The position numbers and the translations under genes are program-made. A DNA stretch of 64,000 nt from assembly GCA_038501625.1 (NCBI GenBank), contig JAZAYU010000349.1, forward strand, positions 443,853 to 507,852, given 5' to 3'. This document shows positions 1-10,254 of the stretch, piece by piece (position 1 is the first letter of the stretch; each line of letters begins with the position of its first letter). Source of the DNA: Corbicula japonica. Taxonomy: Eukaryota > Mollusca > Bivalvia > Venerida > Cyrenidae. The notes beneath the pieces are model-generated. The model was given only the letters and a program-made list of their open reading frames with translations. It made no database searches and was not told the origin of the DNA.

Positions 1-21
1 TTTTCTTGCAGATACTTGCGT

Positions 22-703
22 TTAATAAGAGCCTCCTTTGCTGCTAACGATTCCACCTCCGATACCACCGTATCCACCGCTGATACCACCGTATCCACCG
101 CTGATACCGCCGTATCCACCGCTGATACCGCCGTATCCACCGCTGAGACCACCGTATCCACTGCTGATACCGCCATAACCTCCACTCAATTTGCCGTATC
201 CCCCTCCGATGCTACCGTATCCACCGCCGATACCACCGCTGATACCACCGTATCCACCGCTGATACCTCCGTAACCACCGCTCAGTTTGCCGTATCCACC
301 TCCGATGCTTCCGTATCCACCGCCGATACCGCCGTAACCACCGCTCAATTTGCCATATCCCCCTCCGATGCTTCCGTATCCACCTCCGATGCTTCCGTAT
401 CCACCGCTGATACCTCCGTAACCACCGCTCAGTTTGCCGTATCCACCTCCGATGCTTCCGTATCCACCGCCGATACCGCCGTAACCACCGCTCAATTTTC
501 CGTATCCACCTCCGATGCTACCGTATCCACCGCCGATACCACCGCTGATTCCACCGTATCCACCGCTCAAACCTCCGTAACCACCGCTAAGTTTACCGTA
601 TCCACCTCCGATGCTACCGTATCCACCGCCGATACCACCGTAACCACCGCTCAGTTTTCCGTATCCACCGCCGATGCTACCATATCCACCACCGTAACTT
701 GAT
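22..703 (-). CDS. Shematrin-like gene, exon 3 (repeat exon)
   Basis: Acceptor TTTCTTGCAG lies at 713-704 (minus). The frame begins with Ser-Ser-Tyr-Gly and runs without a break through about 30 heptads to the TAA. Nearly identical 63-bp units make this exon prone to copy-number change and misassembly. Confidence 0.8.
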
Positions 704-1830
704 CTGCAAGAAATCGCATTTACTCAGTTTAATCTAGCAATGAATTATGGTACATCTCAAAGAACATGTCAGACAAAGAATGTTAAAAAAAGAAAGTTAA
801 AAAAAATCTTATTTTTTTTCACTGTTGAGAAAGGCTACATTCGTTAGTTTTTATTAAGACAATGAACATCAGGGGTGTTCGAAAAGTACATGTATCAGTT
901 TATTCGAGATCATTTTGTTTATCCATCAGAAACAGTAAACCATGGACCTTATCAAGTAGTACATTTTGCAAATTAAATACCATAAATAATAACAGTTATT
1001 GTTAATTGATCTCCAATGCCAAAATATATGAACGAATCCGTTGTACACATGTTATAACGCAATTATTCTTTTTTTTTCAATTAGAAGTTTTTATCGTCAG
1101 AAATCGTGTTTGTTAATTGAATGTTTGATACAGTATTTATACAAGTTCACTTTCTACCATTGCTTAGCGCAGAATTTATCCCTACAACTTTTATTTTATC
1201 AACCTTTCATTTATTTTTTCCCCTTAGACTTCGATACTATCAATATTTTTTGTCATTTTTGTCAAAATCTGCATTACAACTTTCAGGTTGTACCACTATC
1301 AATTGTTTTCTTAAACAATATGTTAGTAAGTTTGATGTAAAATACCCTGATACGTGTTTGCAAAAGTCAAATTAATGTTCTTGTTTTATTTTTAAGACGT
1401 CGAGAAACCCTTCAAAATTCCGCAAATTTAATTCGACGCGTCATCTTACTATAACATTTCAACATACAAACACAACTCGATGCTTATATTGTATAACCGC
1501 AAGCCCCAACCCCCAAATCTTTATTTTCTAATTGTTTTTAAGGGAAGCAAATGGTACGTCGTTCATTTCTAGTGTTGACTTTAACGCTTAAACGTCAATT
1601 GCATAACCGTTAGGAAAATAATAAACAAACTTAACTTACCCTCCGAATTTACCGTAGCCACCACCGTATCCGCCACCGATTCCACCACCGTATTTGCCGT
1701 ATCCGCCACCGATTCCACCACCGTATTTGCCAAATCCGCCACCGATTCCACCACCGTATTTGCCGAATCCGCCGTATTGGGCATTGACGGCTAGGGCGCC
1801 GAGTAACAAAATAGCGACTGATTTCATCAT
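22..1830 (-). CDS. Shematrin-like Gly/Tyr-rich secreted structural protein (spliced, 290 aa)
   Basis: Coding parts are 1830-1640 and 703-22, joined in phase 2 (GG + A gives Gly); 873 nt, TAA at 24-22. Seen: the N-terminus MMKSVAILLLGALAVNA is a classical signal peptide followed by QYGG. The mature chain is built almost only from G, Y, K, S, I, L and F in heptads of the form GGYG-(S/K/G)-(I/L)-(S/G), three of which make a 21-residue higher-order unit. I see no acidic residue in the mature part, so it should be basic. The C-terminus is GGIVSSKGGSY. Family knowledge: shematrins and related glycine-rich proteins are secreted by mantle epithelium into the shell matrix. Inference: a shell, periostracum or other extracellular fibrous protein; a byssal or silk-like Gly-rich protein is an alternative. 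The gene has its own TATA box and a non-coding first exon. No cysteines, no enzyme motif. Confidence 0.8.
704..1639 (-). other. Shematrin-like gene, intron 2
   Basis: 936-bp AT-rich intron with consensus GTAAGT donor and TTTCTTGCAG acceptor. I see no other gene in it; the short open frames are low-complexity AT sequence. Confidence 0.7.
1640..1830 (-). CDS. Shematrin-like gene, exon 2 (signal peptide and first Gly-rich repeats)
   Basis: Acceptor TTCTGCAG ends at 1837, six bases before the first of two adjacent ATG codons (1830 and 1827). The donor is GG|GTAAGT at 1639. After the signal peptide the repeats read GKYGGGIGGG, with the Phe/Tyr alternation differing from exon 3. Confidence 0.8.
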
Positions 1831-2012
1831 GTTTGCCTGCAGAACGAAAATAAAAAAATAATGTTATGTTGAAGAGATTCATTAAAAATGTAGAGTATGG
1901 TCATACAATAACGCAATCCAGTACGTGAAAAGCAAGACGCATGTAATCGGCAATATTTTGTTTTGATATTATCGTTTTCGATGGCTTTCAAAGTATCTTT
2001 TCACCTATACTT

Positions 2013-2242
2013 AATTCCAAAAGAAAGTATGCACTTTGTTTTCGGTGATTTTTCGTCAACTGCTTTTATCATGTTTATTAATGTCTAAATATTTGGTGTC
2101 AACATTCAAATTAGATCATTTTAATTTTATCGTAAAACTGTCTTTGATCAAATCTCAATTTCGATACTAAATATTTAGGCATAAAGAAAACAGTTAATGA
2201 AAAATCACCGAAAACAAAGTGAATACTTTCTTTTGGTACAGA
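2013..2242. repeat. Inverted-repeat (hairpin) element in shematrin intron 1
   Basis: About 45 bases at 2013-2058 are matched in reverse complement at about 2190-2240; the shared core includes AAGAAAGTATGC/GAATACTTTCTT and the TTTTCGGTGATTTTTC stretch. The loop is AT-rich. Typical of a short foldback/MITE insertion. Confidence 0.65.
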
Positions 2243-2373
2243 ATATTTTAACCCTTATCGTATTGTGTTTTCCAATTTAGACACCCAGTTTTCAGGTTTT
2301 TTTGCAAATAACATAGTATGTTTTATATATATAAAAACTAAAAAAGCTATTCTATATACTTTAAAATTCTTAC

Positions 2374-2400
2374 CTTTGGAGCTGCTAACGTAGCAATGGC
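2374..2400 (-). other. Probable non-coding first exon of the shematrin-like gene
   Basis: A consensus donor AAAG|GTAAGA at 2373 lies about 25-55 bases downstream of a TATA box on the minus strand, which fits a short 5' UTR exon spliced to the acceptor at 1837. The transcription start (about 2400) is inferred from TATA spacing. Confidence 0.55.
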
Positions 2401-2423
2401 TAAAGTGAGTTGTTTTGGGCCCG

Positions 2424-2431
2424 TTTATATA
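2424..2431 (-). promoter_or_regulatory. TATA box of the shematrin-like gene
   Basis: TATATAAA on the minus strand, followed by a GC-rich patch and then the putative first exon. Strong TATA boxes are common in highly expressed tissue-specific genes. Confidence 0.6.
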
Positions 2432-2924
2432 CGGTTTGACATATGACCCCTGGCGCATAGACTGTCACTCTGTCAGCTATTACGTTTGAAAGATGGCTCT
2501 ATCCACCTGTCCATTCTGTCTAGCCCTTAGTGTATTGCATTTTTACTACGTTATTATTAGAAGACTAATCCAAATGCACCTTCTTGTATTTTCGCAAAGA
2601 TACATTATTTTTACTATTACTCCACCGACATTCGTTTGAAATCATGGCATAGTTTTAAATGTTGAAAAGTTAACTTACCGGGAAATGCAACATTCGGAAC
2701 AAGCAAGCTATATAACTACGATTGGAGAGAATAATCGTCGTCACCAATAAAGAAAAAACAGGAACCATTAGGTTAGCATATCAAATTTTCCTTAGAACAC
2801 AAAACATAAGCCTTGGTTATCTTAAGTCCTATTAAAATTATACATGTACATGATTTTCATCCAATTATTGTGTTTGCGTTTCTGTAAATAAAAGAGATGA
2901 AACGGGACACGACAAAAACAAAAT

Positions 2925-3015
2925 TATTGCAAACTCGGTTTGATTGAGCCTGTTCATGGGCAGTATGTCCACTCCTACCGGCCCCAGTTCAGCGCAACTC
3001 AATATAAAATTATTC
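2925..3015 (-). repeat. Dispersed repeat R1, partial copy
   Basis: Contains the R1 core CTCGGTTTGATTGAGCCTG followed by TTCATGGGCAGTA. R1 recurs about twelve times in this window in both orientations. Confidence 0.6.
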
Positions 3016-3545
3016 AGATCATCTTACTTAAATATATCAATTGAGCATACTTTGATATTCTTTATTGGTTATTTTATGCCAGTGCTGGTCTAAGTTACGG
3101 CTGGATGTTCTTTCTTGAGAGTTGTAAATAAACCTGACGGGTTCGAATCAAGACTTATGTAACTTGCTTTTATAGCACGTACTGGTTAAGTGGATGCTGA
3201 CATGCTTTAATACTGCAGGTTCGAACCCCAGACTATTGAGACAAGGATTTCTTCGCAGCAATACAGCAGCCCTATTTACCCACCTCACTTATGCGCATAA
3301 CTAATAATGACAAACAATTATATGATGGGATAAGGCCGCGATATTTTATTTCAAAATAGAAAGTTAAACATGGCACATATAAAACACATATGATAATGAT
3401 TTTATATAATGATTTTATATAAATATAAGGAGAAACTGAATCCCACAAAGATTGTATTTGGTGTAATTTGTCTGTTTTCAAATAATGTGCCATGCCTGAA
3501 ATGCACATTCTGTGCGTTGAAGGGCACGAAACTGTATACAACGTA

Positions 3546-3990
3546 GGGAGTTCGCCAACGAGTTACCTACCTATAAAATATAGGTGTTTTGTTGTTGTTT
3601 TTGCAATGTTCAACGTCTGCTGTATCCCAGCTAAGATGCAAAGTGATACAGAAGAAAGAGAAACCAGAAACCAGCCAAAATGCAGAGAAATCCAATTCCT
3701 CCCTCTTGGGTGAACATTACTTTCTTTTCTTTCTGCGTAAGTCTAAGGTTACACAATCTTTGTTAATCAAAATTAAGTATTCTTGATCAAAGAAAAAATG
3801 CAAACTACGAAGGGAGTTCGCCAAAGAGTAACCTCTCTTTAAATTGATCACCGCTGTTATTTTGTAATGTTCATAATCGGCTGTATCCCAGCGAAGATGC
3901 AAAGCGATACAGAAGGTAGAGGAACCGAGTACCAGCTAAAGTGCAAAGTAATCAGATTCTTCCATCTTGGATGAACATTACATTTTTATA
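3546..3990. repeat. Diverged tandem duplication, period about 266 bp
   Basis: GGGAGTTCGCCAA occurs at 3546 and 3812. After each come GCTGTATCCCAGC, AAGATGCAAAG.GATACAGAAG and a TCTTGG.TGAACATTAC block. The copies have diverged; no coding frame is preserved. Confidence 0.65.
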
Positions 3991-5451
3991 TTAATATGAG
4001 GATAAGGATACACAATATACTTCCTTATGTATTTATTTTAGCCTTATATTTATAGTACGTTATCGAAAAACTAGACAGTCATGTGACGAAAAATACGTTA
4101 AATGTAGTTTTCAGCAAAATTTTAACCAGAAAAAGTTGATAAACCTTGATATCTTTTTTTTATAAATGTTGATAATCGAACAAATATTTTATTTTTCCGC
4201 ATTTGCTATTAATTCATTCTTTGTTATAAAACGACATATCACATGACTGTCTTAACCAAAATCAGTTATAGTTTACAGCATTACATTAGTGTATTTAATG
4301 TTTTGTTTTTGTTTTGCAATATCTAGATTTTAACGAAAGAAATAATTTTCCGGATATAAGTGCACAATGAATGAGATATTGTGTATCCTTATGCTATTTG
4401 GAAATAGATTATAGGTACATGTTTCACACAGTTTGTGCAACGAATATCGCGACATTGAATGTAATTGTTGATCAATATAAATGTCTGTCAGTTAAACGTT
4501 TCTAGTCTAACAACAAATTTTTGGAATACTTTAGCATTACGTTTTGTGTTGCACGTCCACGGTATTGCACATTGTTGGTATCGACTGGGGTTTGACTTCA
4601 GCCTGGCAAATCATGCCCCCGTTGTTGCAGTTGTTTGTTTTCATTTTGTCTGAGGATCGGTGAATCATGTCCACGTTAATGCGGATTGTCTGGTTCCTGT
4701 ACGTGACTTGTTACTGCACATATATATGCCTGAAAGATAAATTCTAGCAGCAGAACATGTGGATCACGACTACAGAAACTTTTAAATTACATATTTATAT
4801 TACTTGAATATTATCGTACAGGTCATGGTGTGCGTTCGTAAGCTGTTATTGTTTTCCTTATAAATATGGTTGGGAGGGAGGGAAGATGACAAATTTTCTC
4901 TCGATGTTGACTCCACGAAATCCAGCAAGAAAATGAACGACCACGTGTTGGGGTTTGCAAAGTGAGATATTGTGTAAAATATCGTAGTCGTCTTCACATG
5001 CTATTGTTTGGTGGCTAACGGCAGACCTTGACACAGTGAAATGCACCTGCAAAAATAAACGGCATTTATTTGTTTTAAGGACAACATAAATGCAGTTAAT
5101 ATTTACTACCTTTCGTTGAAATTAAAACTTTTAATGTTTTTTAAAATGTGAATAAAATTAAATAATTTTATCTAAAACTATTATAATTGAGATTTTACCG
5201 CATCTTCTCTCAGGGGTTTCTTAACTATACTGGCTTCATTTCTCAAAGTGAAATTTCAAGTTGTAGACTTTTTTCAACTTTCATTGTTCCGTTAATATAT
5301 TTCTAGTCAAAAGCCCTGGCCTTGCATTGAATAAGCATTTCTGAAAATGAAAATAGTAGTTGTTACACGTATGCCATTAATAATCGCTTTCGTTTCGGTG
5401 TTTCATGGCTAGAAAACTAGATGCTGTTGTCGCACGGTAGTCCAAGGAAGC

Positions 5452-5645
5452 GGTAGTCTAGTGGTAGAGCGCTCGCTTAGAGATCAAGGGGTCCCGGGTT
5501 CGAGTTTCAGTCTAGCCGCTATTTTCATTAAGCAAGAAATTTAGCCTTCATTGCTTCATTGCTTCTCACCACCCAGGTGTATAAATAAGTACCGATGAGG
5601 AATATTAGCCAATGTTCCGTGGCTGCCTGTGACTGTTAGCATTAT
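5452..5645 (+). repeat. tRNA-derived SINE, copy 1
   Basis: The head resembles a tRNA gene: A-box TAGTCTAGTGGTAGAGCGC, B-box GGGTTCGAGT and complementary AGCGG/CCGCT ends, about 72 nt. The body that follows (TTAAGCAAGAAATTTAGCC, a CACCCAGGTGTATAAAT block, CAATGTTCCGTGGCTGCC) recurs in reverse at 20.92-21.18 kb. The shared body is what makes this a SINE and not a tRNA gene. Confidence 0.7.
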
Positions 5646-5942
5646 AAAAGTTTCCCTAGTATTTGTCATTCGACAAAATTTGGCAAGTTTATATGTTCTA
5701 AAACGAAATAAAAAATACTTATATGTTTGGTTTACCAAATGCTTAATAATATGCAGTAATATTTCTTATATTGACATTTATTCTAAAATGTTTAATTCCA
5801 ATGTATTTTCTGAATAAATTCTGAATAGTTCATCATTAGCAAAGAAAATGACGTAATCGAGAAAATATGTTTGGTTTGTAGACAAAGTCCGAATAAAATG
5901 ACTTTTCTGTTCTTCTTCGATTTTCAGTCATAACAATAGTTT

Positions 5943-6724
5943 AAGCCCCGGTCACAACCCGCCGTGCGTCTTTTTTGACCGTACGTGTTCTGCGGAGGCT
6001 ACGTTCGCTGCGTGTTTTGGTCGGTCGTGGCAAGAGCAGAGAGGACGCACGTTACACTCAAGGTGTGAATACGTGGCCCGCACGACACGTCTTGGGGTAA
6101 AAGGTTGCGTGCATCGTACGTTCCGTAGGTGGTAAGTGAGTTGTGCGTGCTTACAACGCAAGATCTCCGTGCGATTTCCATGCCAACGTATGGAGGCCTT
6201 ACTGCTCACGTACGGTGTTCTTACTAGCTCGCCCGTTGTAAGTGCGTGCAAGTACGGCGAACGTAAGTTTATTTCGGTCGCGGTTGGGTGATATATATAA
6301 GGACGACCTATCGATACTCGAAATATTTTACATACCGCAGAGGTCCGTGCGCACACCGTGCGTTGTAAGTGCGGAGCACGTACTTGCTCTGTACGGTCCG
6401 CCTGAGTTCTGTGCGCGTTTTGGACGGTTGAACTGAGGAAGCACGGACCACGCACGGACCACGCAATGACTCCCAGAGGCAGTGCGTTATGCGCTCATGG
6501 ACGTACAGGGCACGCACGTCACCCGTACGGGTAGTGAATCCGTAGCCCGCACGCAGCTCGAACGCAGAGAAAGTTTTGCATGCACTAAAAATGCTACGGC
6601 GTCTCTGCGTGCTCCCAAATCCGTACGGAGGAGGTACTCACCACGTACGGATCCTTGAATTTGGTCCACGTTTTTGCACGTAGACAGCACGCACTTGCAC
6701 GTACGGCGGTTTGTGACCGGGGCT
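5943..6724. mobile_element. CpG-rich non-autonomous DNA element with terminal inverted repeats
   Basis: Terminal repeats AAGCCCCGGTCACAA and, reversed, TTGTGACCGGGGCTTTA enclose about 780 bp crowded with CGTACGG and GCACG words. Base composition jumps sharply against the AT-rich flanks. Open frames inside are by-products of this composition; no transposase is seen. The flanks show TTTA on both sides, a possible but imperfect target duplication. Confidence 0.7.
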
Positions 6725-7771
6725 TTATCCTATTTATTTTAACGTTATTATTAAATTATGATCAATCTTCTATAATGAACGTATTTTAAAACGGGAAACT
6801 GTCTTTAATTGTTTGAAAATAGTAAAGTAACAGAATATAAAAAATAATACAACTCTAATAACAATAAATCTTTTAATAATACGACTAAGGATATTCTGAC
6901 ATTAAATTTAATTGAATATTTTATTGTTATTTTATTTTGGTTTCATGTATCACGTGTCTACTTCAGTCTATATTAAATGCGAAGAAAACATATTTATGTT
7001 TGTTGCTTTTTAAAGGCCAGTAATGTATATGAATTTAGACTGTGAATATTGATAAAATTGTTTCGAAATACTTTAAACATTAAATTATTGAAAACATGTC
7101 CCTCTTGATTTGCAATGTGTCAATAAATGTCTCCGCCATCAAAATGATCTGATTTGCGGACACATTTCAGACTACAGTTGACAGCTTGATATTTTAATAA
7201 ACGCGGTAACAGATAAATGAATACATCAGTTTGTACATGTCAACTAGCTTGTCAAATTACTGGATGTTCGATGGACATAAACACATAATGTGTTAATAAT
7301 CTGTCTGGTTTACAACATAGTAAGTGCAGCAATGTTATTCCACCTCAAGAACAAAAAAACACAAAATGACCCTGCTTGGTGGCCATGTTATTTTATCATT
7401 ACGGCTTTACAACTTTGGAAGGGCCTCATCCCAAACAAAATTAATTCTAGCAAGCAGTTTTTGAGAAATAAGATTTTTAAAAATTCCCAAACACAATTGG
7501 CAATGTTGTTTAATTAAACATCATGGCGCAAACAACTTAGTGACGCGGTCTTCCATCTCAGAAGAAATTTTCCCGTGAAAAGAATTTAAATCTTCCCTAG
7601 CGGTTTCTGGTAAGGAAGATTTTTCAAGCTTTTTCTTTCAGACACACAATAACATTAAGCCCTGTCCTGGTCGCCATGTTTTTATGAAACATCATGCTTT
7701 GATCAATATTGATATATACATGTCCATGTATATTTGCTGTTTTCTGAGTGTGGCGATTCTTGACCAGGGCT

Positions 7772-7910
7772 GAAGGTTATAAAGCTGAGATTGGAAACCA
7801 GTCTCAAATCTCAAGCATCTGATTGGCTGAAATGGCGACTGGTCACCATTTCAGCCAATCAGATGCTTGAGATTTGAGACTGGTTTCCATGCTCAGTTTT
7901 ATAACCTTGG
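7772..7910. mobile_element. R2 hairpin element (near-perfect palindrome)
   Basis: About 65-bp arms: AAGGTTATAAAGCTGAG...CTCAAATCTCAAGCATCTG followed by the reverse complement ending CATGCTCAGTTTTATAACCTT. Full copies recur at 33.23 and 54.22 kb and half copies at 45.4, 52.6, 56.7 and 57.7 kb. A MITE-type foldback element. Confidence 0.8.
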
Positions 7911-7914
7911 CCAC

Positions 7915-8110
7915 AGAAGGCACAACCTCCCCGCACAGCCATAAGGTAGAGGGGAAGAGAGCATGGGTAATAAATAACCAATTTCAAAATAGACACCACA
8001 AACAATAAACGGACATTAGAACCCGATTGTTTACACGAAAGGGTAAAAACCAGGTTCTAGGGTGCATTGACCTCACACTTGCCCCAACATGTTTAATGTG
8101 TGTAAAGTCA
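7915..8110 (-). repeat. Dispersed repeat R3 (SINE-like)
   Basis: Reverse copy of the family carrying GGTTGGTGCACCCTAGAACC, TGTTTGTGGCGTCC, GGGGAGGCTGTG and ATTCCTGATATGCAT. It lies directly beside an R2 hairpin. Confidence 0.65.
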
Positions 8111-10075
8111 TTTACAGTGTAAACAATGGTTCCTTGTGATAAGATATTTGCTGTAAATTTAACAGAAAATTCTGAATCTTGAAGTAAGTTTCGCTCATCT
8201 GACATAACTTGAGCATTGAAATGTTTAACTGAAACTTAGATAAAAGTGTCAAGGTTTATATTTGTCAGGGAAAAGGCAAGCATTAATTGAAAAGATTCAT
8301 AGAAATTCTCATAGTATTTTCATATCAAGCAGTTAAAGCAATGCATTATATAATCTTGAGCTGGAGGTGGTCAGAAACAGGTGCAGTTTCAGTATCTTTA
8401 TGGTGTATCATGACTAATCTTGTCTGTATATTTAAGTTAAAGATATTGTAAAATTAATATGGCTAATTATGTATGTAGGTATTCTTGCCAGTAATTATGT
8501 TAATATACTTAAGGACATTAAAAAGGATGGTGGGGATAATTGCATTTTGACAAGGAAATATACATAATATCAACATTTTCACAGTTTCATAATACCGAAT
8601 GCATTGCAGTAATTTAGATACCAAAATTATGAAAATTTATTAATAATAAAAAAGTTATTGCGTAATAAAACCTGTACCCCGAAAATAAAAAAAAACACTT
8701 TTTGCTAAATGTGACAATTAATTGGTTCAATCTGTTTCCTGTTGTTCATTGTCATTAAGTATATTTTATCAAATGTGGAAATTAAATGTATTGTTTTTGT
8801 TGTTGTTGTAATTGTTTGTTAGATGCAAGGCAGGTATTGATGCTGGGGACGAGAAGGATATTATTATTAATTGATTAGGGCAAATGGTTCCAAATTTATA
8901 GTAGCATAATTCAAAAGAGAAAAGTTATATAGATGCCTCAAAATTACTATTGGTTTAAACAGTATTTATTTCAAATTATACATATACATCGATGTATAAC
9001 AGAGCAAGACAATACAAGAATATTTGAGAGGATGAGAAAACAAGCTATCAGATGATAGCTTATATTAATTCTTCTCCCCGAAAATTACTATTCTGCCATG
9101 CAAAAAATGTCTACAGCTAAAAGATTGACTTAATTTTCTATACCTAAAGCGGCATATAAGATCTCGAATAGGGTCTGGATTTCTTTCTGTAGGTCCTTTT
9201 CCTCCAACAAAATATCAACTGAATTTGCATGTCCACTTTTAATTTTTTTTTTGCTTTGTCAATAATGAAATACAGCCGACCACATGCACTTATCCACTTT
9301 TTGAACTTGTGTTCATTTGTGGGTATAAAGATTTTGGTTTCAGATCATGCATCAACACAAGCTAATTTTTAGTAAACTGAATGCAAGTCATACAAAAATT
9401 TGTACAGCTAACAAGGTTGCTTAGGTCAATAGCATGCAAAGGGAGAGAAATCAAACATAATTTACTGAAAGGGGAGAGCAGTCAAACATAACTTAATGAA
9501 AGGGATGTTCAAAAAGTTCTTCTACCTCGTCAAATTCACTCAACAATTTCACTTCAAAAACTAAGGTTTCTACCCATAAAAACGTTTATAACATTACATT
9601 TCATTTCTAAAACAATAACTTTGAATACTAAGTAACAACAAACATGTATTTACCATGTATTTACCAAAACAACATCTTTCCTGAACTTTTTTAGTAACCC
9701 TCTTTTCTCTCTTGGGTCAAACTAGTTGTACATATTAAACATCCTCTATTAATAGTTGATAATAAACATAATACATGACCCATAATTCGTCCAGAAAATG
9801 CTGCATACCGGTAAATTAATTTTACCAGATTTAGGTATTAACATATCCTAATAAGCGTTCCATTTTTAGAAACGCCCGTTTTACGACCGACACGCTGCAA
9901 AAACAGCGCTACTGTGAATTCAAAATAACTTTCAGGGTACTGGGAATCGAACCCGGTCCGTACGGGGACTGCGCCTAGCCAGAGCATTGGTGTTCAATAA
10001 ATTCCAGCCAAGATACGAACTTGACATTGTAAGGGCACAAACTATGCCAGTTCGTAAGTGGAATACTTTATTGTG

Positions 10076-10205
10076 GTCCATGGCTTAGTTAAAGATAAGA
10101 GTTACTTAATATCTGTCATGGCCAACAGATTTGAAAATTGCGTCCTACTTATTAAAGACCAAAACAACGCGTTCCATTGTCAGTTTGAGAAACTCTGAAT
10201 TGAAA
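10076..10205 (+). promoter_or_regulatory. Probable promoter and 5' UTR of protease gene 1
   Basis: TGGTCCATGGCTTAGTTAAA near 10076, then an AGATAAG (GATA-type) word at 10093 and ATCTGTC, match the sequence upstream of gene 2 (TGGTCCATGACCTGATTTAA ... CTTATCTGTC at about 45583-45627). A TATA-like TATTAAAG lies at 10150. Conservation between paralogues supports promoter function; the start site is not determined. Confidence 0.45.
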
Positions 10206-10254
10206 ATGAAGACCTTAAACGTTATTTGGATCACTCTTTTCGTTATTTTCAGTG
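10206..10254 (+). CDS. Protease 1 exon 1: signal peptide
   Basis: Encodes MKTLNVIWITLFVIFS, a hydrophobic signal peptide, ending phase 1 at G|GTATGT. It aligns with gene 2 exon 1 (MKTLVGICIVIFGIS), which fixes the start. Confidence 0.85.

Larger units (their letters stand above)
2432..10075. other. Intergenic region between the shematrin-like gene and protease gene 1
   Basis: No convincing coding gene on either strand. It holds the repeats listed separately (duplication near 3.5-4.0 kb, SINE at 5.45 kb, CpG-rich element at 5.9-6.7 kb, hairpin and dispersed repeat at 7.8-8.1 kb). The rest (about 4.0-5.4, 6.7-7.7 and 8.1-10.0 kb) is AT-rich without recognisable structure, apart from tRNA-like B-box fragments near 3.2 and 9.95 kb. 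Confidence 0.6.

Noticed and set aside
16..702. Open frame of 228 codons on the plus strand rich in Ser, Thr, Val, Ala and Asp
   Set aside because: It is the antisense of the Gly/Tyr-rich repeat exon; the minus frame has splice sites, signal-peptide exon and promoter, the plus frame has none.
1041..1375. Open frames of 84-99 codons between shematrin exons
   Set aside because: Low-complexity AT-rich intron sequence without coding signature.
5452..5525. A possible functional tRNA gene
   Set aside because: Stems are imperfect and the downstream body is shared with a second dispersed copy, which marks a SINE.
5952..6690. Several overlapping open frames around 6 kb
   Set aside because: They arise from the stop-poor CpG-rich composition of the transposon; no start context, splice pattern or family motif.
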